Assembly: GCF_000025625.1 (NCBI RefSeq)
Contig: NC_013922.1
Coordinates: 3,162,001 to 3,226,000 of the forward strand
Length of the DNA stretch: 64,000 nucleotides
Reading direction: 5' to 3'
Source of the DNA: Natrialba magadii ATCC 43099
GTDB lineage: Archaea; Halobacteriota; Halobacteria; Halobacteriales; Natrialbaceae
Position numbers and translations under genes: made by a program. The number at the start of each line of letters is the position of its first letter. Position 1 is the first letter of the stretch. Of this stretch, positions 25,639-33,317 are shown in pieces. The notes under the pieces are model-generated. The model ran no database searches and was not told the DNA's origin. It was given only the letters and a program-made list of their open reading frames with translations.

Positions 25639-26598
25639 ATGCCTGCTCCCCGCTCTGGCTCCGGTTCCTGCTCTGATCTCGGTTCTACTCCCACCCCCTC
25701 CACTGGCCCGCGGGTCGAACCAGTGCCCGGCGAACCCGCTGCAATTGCGACGCTCGACCTCGAATCCGGGGACACGTCGGACTCTCCGCAGGCACCCGAA
25801 CGCGCCCTCCTCATCGCCGACTACCACGCCGGCTACGAGGCCGGCCTCCGCTACGAACGCGGCGTCGACGTCCCCAGCAACGCCGCCGAGCGCCGCGAGC
25901 GACTCTTCTCTCTCATCGAACGCACCAACCCCGACCATCTCGTTGTCCTCGGCGACCTCATGCATTCCATCGGTGACCCAGGTGGTGCAGAGCGAGGTGA
26001 ACTCGAGTACCTCTTCGAATCCGACCCGCTCCGGTCACTGGATGTGACGGTTGTTAAGGGGAATCACGATGGGGCGATCGAGACGTGGCTGGATGCGGAT
26101 GTGAACGGGTCGGCAGCAGCGGAACCGGCATCGGCATCCGCGCCACCACCATCGCCGACCTCACTCACCATCACCCCCGGCGACGGAATTGCCCTCGGCG
26201 ACGGCTCGGTCGGCGTTTGCCACGGCCACACCTGGCCATCACTGGCGGTACTCGAGTCCGACGTGCTCTGTCTCGGGCACGAGCACCCGTGCGTGCGCGT
26301 TGAGGACGAAGTTGGCGGGAGTCGTGTCGAACGAGTCTGGTTGCGCGGCCAGGCTAATCCGACGGTGTTTCGAGAGCACCCCGGACTCGACCGTGACGCG
26401 CTGCCGGCGTGGGTAATGGACGATGATGTCGAACCGCCGAAGGTGGTCGTGGTGCCGGCGTTCAACGAGCTGGTGGGGGGGACCTGGGTGAACGTTACGG
26501 GCCAGTCGTTTCTGTCGCCGTTCCTCCCTGATGGTGTGTGCGGCGGTGAAGCGTATTTACTCGATGGGACGCGGCTCGGACCGTACGAGTCTGTGTGA
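25639..26598 (+). CDS. rpe: Calcineurin-like metallophosphoesterase of the rpa operon
   Basis: 319 residues with the dimetal phosphoesterase motifs in order: ADYHAGYEAG (DxH), VLGDLMHSIGD (GDxxH), VKGNHDG (GNHD), CHGHTW and LGHEHP (GHxH). The first about 55 residues are Ser/Pro/Gly-rich and probably disordered, and a short Ala/Pro/Ser insert lies between the GNHD and GHTW motifs. It begins 9 bases after the rpap1 stop, so it is in the rpa1-rpap1 operon. The equivalent gene in Haloferax is called rpe. The substrate is not known; nucleic-acid ends or nucleotides are reasonable guesses. Its stop codon lies in the first unit of a 26-bp tandem array. Confidence 0.85.
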   Translation: MPAPRSGSGSCSDLGSTPTPSTGPRVEPVPGEPAAIATLDLESGDTSDSPQAPERALLIADYHAGYEAGLRYERGVDVPSNAAERRERLFSLIERTNPDHLVVLGDLMHSIGDPGGAERGELEYLFESDPLRSLDVTVVKGNHDGAIETWLDADVNGSAAAEPASASAPPPSPTSLTITPGDGIALGDGSVGVCHGHTWPSLAVLESDVLCLGHEHPCVRVEDEVGGSRVERVWLRGQANPTVFREHPGLDRDALPAWVMDDDVEPPKVVVVPAFNELVGGTWVNVTGQSFLSPFLPDGVCGGEAYLLDGTRLGPYESV

Positions 26599-26740
26599 CG
26601 GTGGTGCGCCGGACAGCGGTGTGACGGTGGCGCGCCGGACAGCGGTGTGACGGTGGTGCGCCGGACAGCGGTGTGACGGTGGCGCGCCGGACAGCGGTGT
26701 GACGGTGACGCGCCGGACAGCGGTGTGACGGTGACGCGCG
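26593..26740. repeat. 26-bp tandem array, five full copies and a partial
   Basis: Units begin at 26593, 26619, 26645, 26671 and 26697, with a partial copy from 26723. Each begins gtgtgacggtg and ends cgccggacagcg; the bases between vary (gtg, gcg or acg). The first unit supplies the TGA stop of the phosphoesterase gene. The array lies between the rpa operon and the next gene. Confidence 0.92.
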
Positions 26741-26801
26741 ACTGCGCTACGCATGCGTGCGCAGGCCCCAGTCCCATCATACGATTTGGCGAAGGCCGAC
26801 T

Positions 26802-27104
26802 ATGCCACGACAGACATACAGGCTTGCAGTCTCCGAGACAGACGACGGAGCGGGTGGACTCGACGCGACGATCTACGACGAGGACGAAGCGATTGTCGCG
26901 TCCACACGAGTCGCTTCCGAGGAGTACGATTTCGAACCGCCGTCGCAGGGTGTCTCTGACGCGGAGACATCATTCACGGCAGATGTGACGACGATCGACC
27001 TGCAGTTCGTCCACGACAGTGCGAGTATCGTGTTTCGCGTACTCGGTGATCGGGATGAGATTGCGACGGTTCGGCTCCCGGACGAAGGCGAATCAGTCGG
27101 GTAA
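26802..27104 (+). CDS. Small hypothetical haloarchaeal protein
   Basis: About 100 residues from ATG 26802: a short polar start (PRQTYRLAVSETDDG), then strands such as LDATIYDEDEAIVASTRV, TIDLQFVHDSASIVFRVLGD and EIATVRLPDEGE. The alternation suggests an all-beta domain. I prefer this ATG over the frame's first start at 26757, because the extra residues are basic and unlike the rest. It follows the 26-bp array by about 60 bases. I do not recognise the family; it could be a small structural or regulatory protein. Confidence 0.6.
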   Translation: MPRQTYRLAVSETDDGAGGLDATIYDEDEAIVASTRVASEEYDFEPPSQGVSDAETSFTADVTTIDLQFVHDSASIVFRVLGDRDEIATVRLPDEGESVG

Positions 27105-27334
27105 GCCACGACTGCTTCGGTAGCAGGTGGTCACGCTGTGGGCACTGTTTTGTTTTCATCGCAGTTGAGCCATCGCTCGACTGGCGGATATCCTGCCAGG
27201 AGATGCCGTCTGTGAGCCATTGACTGCGCCAGAGAAAGCGGTCACTCCTGTTCATCTTTGTCCTGTCTCGGACATACAAAATTTAAATACTCTAACAACA
27301 TCGAGTGATAGCACGCAGCGAATGGTGCACCATA

Positions 27335-27378
27335 ACATATATCATGGCGTCATGGGAAACAGTGGCACAACGGAGGGT
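27335..27378 (+). promoter_or_regulatory. Promoter and ribosome-binding site of livH
   Basis: A TATA-like acatatatc lies at 27335-27343. GGAGGG at 27373-27378 is a clear Shine-Dalgarno sequence 4-5 bases before ATG 27383. It also rejects an ATG at 27379, which stops after six codons. Another AT-rich box, atttaaatac at 27281-27290, may be an alternative promoter. Confidence 0.5.
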
Positions 27379-27382
27379 ATGA

Positions 27383-28495
27383 ATGTCGACTGTAGATGAC
27401 GTCGTTACACGGGGAAGGAGTCTGTCAACGGAGCAGATCCTGCTAATTGCCGTTGGCATCGGTGTCGTACTTCTGGTGGGAGATCTCGTCCTCGGCGTCC
27501 TTGACGGCTCGTACAGTATCTCGCGTATCGGCAGGTACGTGATGGAAGGAATCCTCTACGGATTGATTATGGGGCTTGCTGGCATCGGGCTCTCGATGAC
27601 CTACAGCATCCTCAACTTCGCCAACTTCGCCCACGGAGATACCATCACCGCGGGCGCGTTCATCGGCTGGGGTGGCACGTATCTCATCGCGGGCTGGGGT
27701 GCGGCGAGTATTGGTCACCTGGCGCTGGTCGGACCACAACGTGGTCTCGGTGGCCCGCAACTGGGCATCTCGGTCACGTCGACGCCGATCGCAATATTCG
27801 GCGGACTACTCCTTGCCGGGGTCGGTACCGCACTGTTCGTGGTGCTGATCGATCGCCTGGCGTACAAGCCGATGCGCGGTGCCGGTGGTATCCCGCTGTT
27901 AATCACCAGTATCGGTGTCGCGTTCGCGCTCCGATACATCATCATGTTCGTCTACTCGAGTCAGTCCCGGGGAACGACGGCGAGTGTGCCCTCGGCCGAC
28001 CTGTTACTTGTCGACGGCTACGTGTCGCTGGACGCCCACGACGGGACGTTGATCGGAGCGGCCGTGGTGTTGATGCTCGGAGTCCACCTGATGCTCCAGC
28101 GGACGAAGCTGGGGAAGGCGATGCGGGCGATGTCCGACAACAAGGATCTGGCGCTCGTGACGGGGATTCCAACCGAGCGCGTGATCCGCTGGACCTGGAT
28201 GATCGGCGGTGGACTCGCTGGCAGTGCGGGATACCTGATGGTGCTGTGGACGGGGACGATCGACTGGCAGTTCGGCTGGCTGCTCCTGTTGTTAATCTTC
28301 GCTGCGGTGATCCTCGGCGGGATTGGCTCGATCTACGGTGCGATCGTCGGTGGGCTCGTCATCGGTGTCAGTATGCACATGTCGATGATCTGGCTCCCCG
28401 GCGGTGACTTTACGACCATCACGGCGTTCCTGATGATGATCCTGGTTCTGTTGATCAAACCATCCGGGCTCTTTGGAGGGAAGACGACAGCATGA
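27383..28495 (+). CDS. livH: Branched-chain amino acid type ABC permease (LivH)
   Basis: A 370-residue membrane permease with 8-9 helices. It contains the LivH signature YGLIMGLAGIGLSMTYSILNFANFAHGD, in which the FANFAHG motif starts the conserved transmembrane domain. The C-terminal half has GKAMRAMSDNKDLALVTGIP, the cytoplasmic EAA-like loop that contacts the ATPases. It is the first gene of a livH-livM-livG-livF operon in which consecutive genes overlap. The substrate class (branched-chain amino acids, amides or urea) cannot be set from the permease alone. The length is slightly above the usual 290-320 because of an N-terminal extra helix and a longer loop near residues 95-140. Confidence 0.93.
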   Translation: MSTVDDVVTRGRSLSTEQILLIAVGIGVVLLVGDLVLGVLDGSYSISRIGRYVMEGILYGLIMGLAGIGLSMTYSILNFANFAHGDTITAGAFIGWGGTYLIAGWGAASIGHLALVGPQRGLGGPQLGISVTSTPIAIFGGLLLAGVGTALFVVLIDRLAYKPMRGAGGIPLLITSIGVAFALRYIIMFVYSSQSRGTTASVPSADLLLVDGYVSLDAHDGTLIGAAVVLMLGVHLMLQRTKLGKAMRAMSDNKDLALVTGIPTERVIRWTWMIGGGLAGSAGYLMVLWTGTIDWQFGWLLLLLIFAAVILGGIGSIYGAIVGGLVIGVSMHMSMIWLPGGDFTTITAFLMMILVLLIKPSGLFGGKTTA

Positions 28496-30006
28496 GTTCG
28501 ACAGCACACGCAGACAGACGCACACAACTGGAATCGCTGTGGGAACACGACGCGATCAAGATCATCGCCGTCATCGGTGCGATCTACATCGTCTACGCCC
28601 TGATCGGGTTGATCCTCGGCTACTCGCTCGACGGTATCATCAACACCCTCCGGCGGATGACGTATCTGATCGCGGTCTACGGGATGGTCACGCTCGCGTT
28701 GAACCTTCACTGGGGATACACCGGTCTGTTCAACATCGGCGTTGCCGGCTTCATGGCGATCGGCCTGTACGTCACCATGATGCTGGCGAAACCAGTCGAT
28801 CCAGGTGGGGCAGCCCAGTACTCCGGTCTCGGGCTGCCGATGCCGATCGCAATCATCGGTGGCGTCGTTGCGGCCGGACTGGCCGGCCTCGTCGTCGCAC
28901 TGCCCGCGTTGCGGTTGCGAGCCGACTACTTCGCGATTACGACGATCGCGTTTGCAGAAATCGTTCGTCTCGGGGTCACGTCGGACGCGCTGCAACAGTT
29001 CACGATCCTCGGTGCGGAACTCGGTACTGGCGGGGGTCGTGGGCTCATCCGAAACTACGACGACCCGATGAACGTCATCTTCCAGCTCGAGATCTTTTCC
29101 TCGTTCGTCAACCTGACGAACAGCCTGTTCGGCTTCGGGCCGACGCAGGCACGGGCGCTCGCATACTCCATCGTGCTCGTGATCGTGCTTGCCGGCATCT
29201 ACTGGCTCATCCAGCGCACGAGCCGGTCGCCGTTTGGCCGTGTGCTCAAGGCGATCCGTGAGGACGAGGAAGCGGCCCAATCGCTCGGAAAGAATACGAA
29301 CATGTTCAAAATCAAGGTGTTCGTGCTCGGCTGTGCGCTGATGGGGCTCGCCGGCATCCTCTGGCGGTTCCGCCGAACTGGCGTGACGCCCGAGGCGTTC
29401 CGCCCGCACGTCACCTTCTACATCTGGATCGCGCTGATCATCGGTGGTGCAGGCTCGAACACCGGGAGCATCCTCGGCTCGGGCCTGTTCGTGGCTGTCC
29501 TCTTCGAGGGTCCACAGTACCTCCGCCGGGTGATCGACCAGCTGGTTGCGGTCGGTGATGCGCCGAATACGTTTGCAGGTGCTGTTGGCCCGCTCCTCTC
29601 TGCAAATCCGGTTCCGCTGGTCCGGTACACCTTCGCCGAGTTCCTGACGCTACAGTTCGTCATCATGGGGGTCGCGCTGATTCTCCTGATGCAACGTCGG
29701 CCAGACGGGTTACTTGGCCATCGTGAGGAAACAGCGGCCGCCATCCCGCTTGGGGCACGCCCGAGCGCGGCTGGCGGCGGGAGCGGTGGCGGTGGCGGTG
29801 GCGGTGGCGGCGGTGGCAACGGCTCCGATAGCGGATTCGCCCACAGCCAAACCCGCGACCAGCACGACGACTCCGACCAGCAGACTGACGGCGGTATCGA
29901 CGCTGACGGGGCCCGGACGCAGGCCGGCACCAGCGAGAGTAGTAATGAAAGCAGTGGCAGCACCGATCAAACCGATGACTCAGTCACCGACGGTGAGACA
30001 CAATGA
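28492..30006 (+). CDS. livM: Branched-chain amino acid type ABC permease (LivM) with Gly-rich tail
   Basis: The second permease of the importer, overlapping livH by 4 bases. About residues 1-415 are the LivM membrane domain: VTLALNLHWGYTGLFNIGVAGFMAIG (family signature), ALRLRADYFAITTIAFAEIVRL and the GRVLKAIREDEEAAQSLGKN cytoplasmic loop. The final 85 residues are not part of the family: a run of glycines at about 427-442, then a Ser/Asp/Thr/Gln-rich acidic tail (TSESSNESSGSTDQTDD). This tail is probably disordered and cytoplasmic, placed next to the ATPase interface. It overlaps livG by 4 bases. Confidence 0.92.
   Translation: MSSTAHADRRTQLESLWEHDAIKIIAVIGAIYIVYALIGLILGYSLDGIINTLRRMTYLIAVYGMVTLALNLHWGYTGLFNIGVAGFMAIGLYVTMMLAKPVDPGGAAQYSGLGLPMPIAIIGGVVAAGLAGLVVALPALRLRADYFAITTIAFAEIVRLGVTSDALQQFTILGAELGTGGGRGLIRNYDDPMNVIFQLEIFSSFVNLTNSLFGFGPTQARALAYSIVLVIVLAGIYWLIQRTSRSPFGRVLKAIREDEEAAQSLGKNTNMFKIKVFVLGCALMGLAGILWRFRRTGVTPEAFRPHVTFYIWIALIIGGAGSNTGSILGSGLFVAVLFEGPQYLRRVIDQLVAVGDAPNTFAGAVGPLLSANPVPLVRYTFAEFLTLQFVIMGVALILLMQRRPDGLLGHREETAAAIPLGARPSAAGGGSGGGGGGGGGGGNGSDSGFAHSQTRDQHDDSDQQTDGGIDADGARTQAGTSESSNESSGSTDQTDDSVTDGETQ
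29779..29818 (+). repeat. (ggtggc)n repeat encoding poly-glycine in livM
   Basis: A run of ggtggc units encodes Gly repeats at the junction of the LivM membrane domain and its hydrophilic tail. The frame is preserved through it. Confidence 0.8.
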
Positions 30007-30896
30007 GTGATAGCTCGACCGACGTCCAGTCAACCGAACCGGGCACAGCAGCCGACACGGCGGAGACGTCGTCCGATGCACCAATCGACGCGGACGCCAT
30101 TGCACCGTCTGCAGTCGACCGTACCGGCGAAATCGAACTCGCCGTCGACGGTCTCGTCAAACGCTTCGGCGGCATCACGGCCGTCGACGGGGCGTCCTTC
30201 GAGGTCGAATCCGGGTCAATCACCGGGCTTATCGGCCCCAACGGCGCCGGTAAGTCGACGACGTTCCACTGTATCACCGGCATCCACCAGCCGGACGAGG
30301 GCTCCGTCGCGTTCCAGGGACAGGACATCACCGGCATCGCACCCTACGAGTGTGCCGACTACGGCCTCGTCCGTACCTTCCAGATCGCTCGCGAGATGGC
30401 CAACATGACCGTCCTCGAGAACCTCATGCTCCCGGCGAGACAGCAACAGGGCGAAGCCCTCTGGCGCTCCGTCATGCCACTCGCCAGACGCGAGGTCGAA
30501 GAACAGGAACGCGAACTCCTCGAGCGCGTCTGGGACACACTCGAGTTCTTCGAAATCGAGCACATTGCAGAGGAAAAGGCGGGTAACCTCTCGGGTGGCC
30601 AGCGAAAGCTCCTCGAGATGGCGCGGGCGCTGATGACCGAACCGGAGATGTTGTTACTCGATGAACCGTTCGCGGGGGTCAACCCGACGCTCGAACGGAA
30701 GCTACTCGAGCACATCCACGAGTTGCGAGCGGAGGGGTACACGTTCTTGATCGTCGAACACGACATGGATCTGATCATGGAACACTGCGAGCACGTGATC
30801 GTCATGCACCAGGGATCGGTGCTGGCAGAGGGCGCGCCCGGACAGGTGACCTCGAACGAGCAGGTGATCGAAGCCTACCTCGGAGGTGAGGTCTGA
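30003..30896 (+). CDS. livG: Branched-chain amino acid type ABC ATPase (LivG)
   Basis: 297 residues. After an acidic N-terminal extension of about 38 residues comes the ABC domain: Walker A GPNGAGKST near residue 79, GLVRTFQIAREM (Q-loop), the signature NLSGGQRKLLEMARAL and Walker B MLLLDEPFAGVNP. The longer region between Q-loop and signature and the C-terminal ending (VTSNEQVIEAYLGGEV) are the LivG hallmarks. It drives the LivH/LivM pore. The start overlaps livM by 4 bases; the last base of its stop is the first base of livF. Confidence 0.93.
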   Translation: MSDSSTDVQSTEPGTAADTAETSSDAPIDADAIAPSAVDRTGEIELAVDGLVKRFGGITAVDGASFEVESGSITGLIGPNGAGKSTTFHCITGIHQPDEGSVAFQGQDITGIAPYECADYGLVRTFQIAREMANMTVLENLMLPARQQQGEALWRSVMPLARREVEEQERELLERVWDTLEFFEIEHIAEEKAGNLSGGQRKLLEMARALMTEPEMLLLDEPFAGVNPTLERKLLEHIHELRAEGYTFLIVEHDMDLIMEHCEHVIVMHQGSVLAEGAPGQVTSNEQVIEAYLGGEV

Positions 30897-31600
30897 TGGC
30901 GATGCTCGACGTAGCGGGACTCGATGCGGGCTACGGTGATTTGCAGATCCTGAGCGACGTGGATCTCGAGGTCGAAGCAGACGAGTACGTCGTTATCGTC
31001 GGCCCGAACGGGGCCGGCAAGTCGACGGCGATGAAATCCGTCTTCGGATTGACGACGTTCATGGGTGGTGCCGTGGAGTTCAACGGTGAGGACATCACAG
31101 GTCGCTCGCCGGACGAGATCATCCACAAGGGAATTGGCTACGTCCCCCAGACGGAGAACGTCTTCCCGTCGTTGACGGTCCAGGAGAACCTCGAGATGGG
31201 CGCGTACATCCTCGACGAGGTGCCCGAGGAGGCGCTGCAGGACGTCTTCGATCAGTTCCCAATTTTGCGCGAGCGTCGCGACCAGAAGGCGGGATCGATG
31301 AGCGGCGGCCAACAGCAGATGGTCGCGATGGGACGGGCGCTGATGCTCGATCCGGATCTGCTGTTGCTCGACGAGCCAAGCGCGGGGCTGGCACCCGATC
31401 TGGTCGACGAGATGTTCGACCACGTCGACGCGATTAACGAGGCCGGAACGGCGGTGCTCGTCGTCGAACAGAACGCGAAGGAAGCGCTCCGTCGCTGTGA
31501 TCGAGGCTACGTGCTTGTCCAGGGACAGAACCGGTACGTCGACGACGGCGACGCGCTGTTACACGACGAGGAAGTCCGCCAGCAGTTCCTGGGCGGCTGA
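30896..31600 (+). CDS. livF: Branched-chain amino acid type ABC ATPase (LivF)
   Basis: 234 residues, the usual LivF length. Motifs: GPNGAGKST at about 38-46, GYVPQTENVFPSLTVQENLEMGAY, signature SMSGGQQQMVAMGRALM, LLLLDEPSAGLAPDL and VVEQNAKEAL, where LivF has its usual Gln in the H-loop region. It is the last gene of the livHMGF operon. A GC-rich ggaccc repeat (31605-31627) follows the stop and may act with later T-rich bases as a terminator. The binding-protein gene lies opposite, converging on it. Confidence 0.94.
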   Translation: MAMLDVAGLDAGYGDLQILSDVDLEVEADEYVVIVGPNGAGKSTAMKSVFGLTTFMGGAVEFNGEDITGRSPDEIIHKGIGYVPQTENVFPSLTVQENLEMGAYILDEVPEEALQDVFDQFPILRERRDQKAGSMSGGQQQMVAMGRALMLDPDLLLLDEPSAGLAPDLVDEMFDHVDAINEAGTAVLVVEQNAKEALRRCDRGYVLVQGQNRYVDDGDALLHDEEVRQQFLGG

Positions 31601-31767
31601 GCCCGGGCCCGGACCCGGACCCGGACCTCGGCACGGCCTCGGTTTTTGCCGTGATGTGTGGAGTCACCGTGGTGATGGCTGAAGAGCCCCGTCTCTCCGC
31701 TGCTGTGGAACATCGCGGTGAGAAAGTGCTGTTGCGAGACGGGCCGGGTAGCCGGCTACTGCCGTGT

Positions 31768-33045
31768 CTACTCAGCGAGCGCGGACTCGAGTTCGCCGGT
31801 GTAGGAACCCTGCTCGGCTTCGAACGAGACCGTGTTGAGTTCCTCGCCGCCCTGATCGTCGGCGAACGAGTCGATGAATTGCTCTGAGAGCTGCTGTCCG
31901 TAGTCGTTGTTGACGTACAGCGTCGCAGCGGTCTCGCCATCGAGTCGATCAGCGGCCACTTCGGCCATGACCTGTCCCTGCAGGAGGTCACTCGGTGCAG
32001 TTCGGAAGAAGTAGCCGTCGTCTTCGACGTTCGATAGCGAGAGTGCCGTACTCGCAGGTGAGCATTGGACGACGTTCGCACCGCTGGTCTCGCCGACGAG
32101 CGGGACGGAGTTCCCGGACGATGCGGCACCGATGATGGCCGGGTAGCCAGCGTCGATGAGCGCCCCGCCGTTCGAGAGTGTTGTGTCTTCGTCAGTTTCG
32201 GTGTCTTCGATCGCGAGGTCGATTTCGAAGCTCGTCCCCTCGAACTGGTCGGCTGCGAGTTCGCCGGCCTGAATCATCGGGCTTCCGAGCTCACCCAGGT
32301 CCCCCGTTTCGGGGAGCAACATCGCGACCATGACCTCGCGATCCGTGCCGCCCGGCGAGTCGTCTGCCATCTCGCCATCTGGGTCGTCGCCCTCGAAGGC
32401 GATTGTGTCGATCGTCTCGGTCCCATCATCTCCGAACTCCCAGACGTCGTAGCCTGCGTCCGCGGGATCGCCGACGTCGTCGAAGTTGACGCCACTCGAG
32501 GCGCCCTGGTAGGAGATTTCATCGCCATCAGCAGCGGCCTCGGCGGCTTCTTGCAGTTCGCCGGGTCCGTACTCGTCCCCGCCGGGATTTGCGACGCGGC
32601 GCATCTGGTCACGGACCGCTTCTCCGTCGTTGTCGCCGGCGGCAATGTTCGCGAGGATGCAGACCGCGACCGCGTCGAACGTGTGAGAGTTGAAAACGCC
32701 TGGTGAGGAGTCGAACTCGTCTTCGTACAGGTCCTCGAAGGCGGCCTCGTTTGGCCCCTCTGAGGCAGGTGCGGTTCCGAGGACGTTGTCCATGTCGTTG
32801 CCGACCTCTCCCGGCAGATCGTCGTCCTGGAGCCCGTCTGGAACGATAATATCTGTTCCATCGTCGAAGTTCGAGTAGTAATCGCGGAAGATCTGTATCC
32901 CGCTTTCGGGATAGCCGATGATGTTCAGGACATCTGGTCCTCCCTCGGTAACCTCCTCTTCGTCTCCGATACAGCCTGCAAGACCTGCAATTCCTGCTGC
33001 ACCGACACCACTGAGCACCCGTCTTCGGTTGAGTTCCCAAACCAT
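31768..33045 (-). CDS. livK: LivK-type binding lipoprotein, apparently circularly permuted
   Basis: 425 residues. Residues 1-25 are a Tat-style lipoprotein signal (RRR at 7-9, lipobox LAGC, Cys25) with an acidic spacer. Residues about 37-225 match what is normally the second half of a type I periplasmic-binding fold: DVLNIIGYPESG, GVFNSHTFDAVAV, IAAG, RRVANPGG, YQGASSGVNF and DVWEFG. A Gly/Asp/Pro linker follows. Residues about 238-425 match the usual first half: VAMLLPETGDLGELG, GAASSGNSVPLV, FFRTAPSD and LYVNNDYG, ending YTGELESALAE at the stop. In ordinary relatives ALAE runs directly into PDVL. The order is therefore swapped. It converges on livF and probably feeds LivHMGF. The start at 33045 has a TATA box about 24 bases upstream. 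Confidence 0.88.
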   Translation of the reverse strand: MVWELNRRRVLSGVGAAGIAGLAGCIGDEEEVTEGGPDVLNIIGYPESGIQIFRDYYSNFDDGTDIIVPDGLQDDDLPGEVGNDMDNVLGTAPASEGPNEAAFEDLYEDEFDSSPGVFNSHTFDAVAVCILANIAAGDNDGEAVRDQMRRVANPGGDEYGPGELQEAAEAAADGDEISYQGASSGVNFDDVGDPADAGYDVWEFGDDGTETIDTIAFEGDDPDGEMADDSPGGTDREVMVAMLLPETGDLGELGSPMIQAGELAADQFEGTSFEIDLAIEDTETDEDTTLSNGGALIDAGYPAIIGAASSGNSVPLVGETSGANVVQCSPASTALSLSNVEDDGYFFRTAPSDLLQGQVMAEVAADRLDGETAATLYVNNDYGQQLSEQFIDSFADDQGGEELNTVSFEAEQGSYTGELESALAE

Positions 33046-33063
33046 GGTATATGGTCACAGCCA

Positions 33064-33074
33064 TCATATAAAAG
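33064..33074 (-). promoter_or_regulatory. TATA box of livK
   Basis: On the minus strand this reads tcttttatatg, centred about 24 bases before the start codon at 33045. This implies a leaderless or nearly leaderless transcript and supports the start that includes the full signal peptide. Confidence 0.5.
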
Positions 33075-33177
33075 AGTTTAGGTGGCCGACACGATGCCTC
33101 ATCGAAGCTGACGGGTGATTTTGCCCGATGCGATTCAGGCAGCGCTGGCTATCGTCGCCACCGAAAGTCAGTGACTA

Positions 33178-33262
33178 CTATAGTAGCCACTGCAAGTCAC
33201 TGCACACCTGATCGCCAGCCTGCTCGGCGATCAGTGTGTAACTAGTTGCAGTTGTTACTATC
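33178..33262 (+). repeat. Palindromic dispersed element, copy 1 (MITE-like)
   Basis: An imperfect palindrome of about 85 bases. Its ends are CTATAGTAG and TTACTAT(cg). The middle is a strong hairpin, TGATCGCC - agcctgctc - GGCGATCA. Between them, ACTGCAA on the left pairs with TTGCAGT on the right, and CACACC/TGTGTA flank the central stem. It is nearly identical to the reverse complement of 58373-58458. It contains no frame and lies between livK and the NSS transporter gene. Confidence 0.85.
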
Positions 33263-33317
33263 GTCTCTGGGCCAGCATCGAGCCGCCCGCAAAAAAGTCA
33301 GCAAGCGATTACCGACG

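Noticed and set aside
26593-26740. CRISPR interpretation of the 26-bp array
   Set aside because: The units are contiguous, with no unique spacers, and differ only at a short internal spot.
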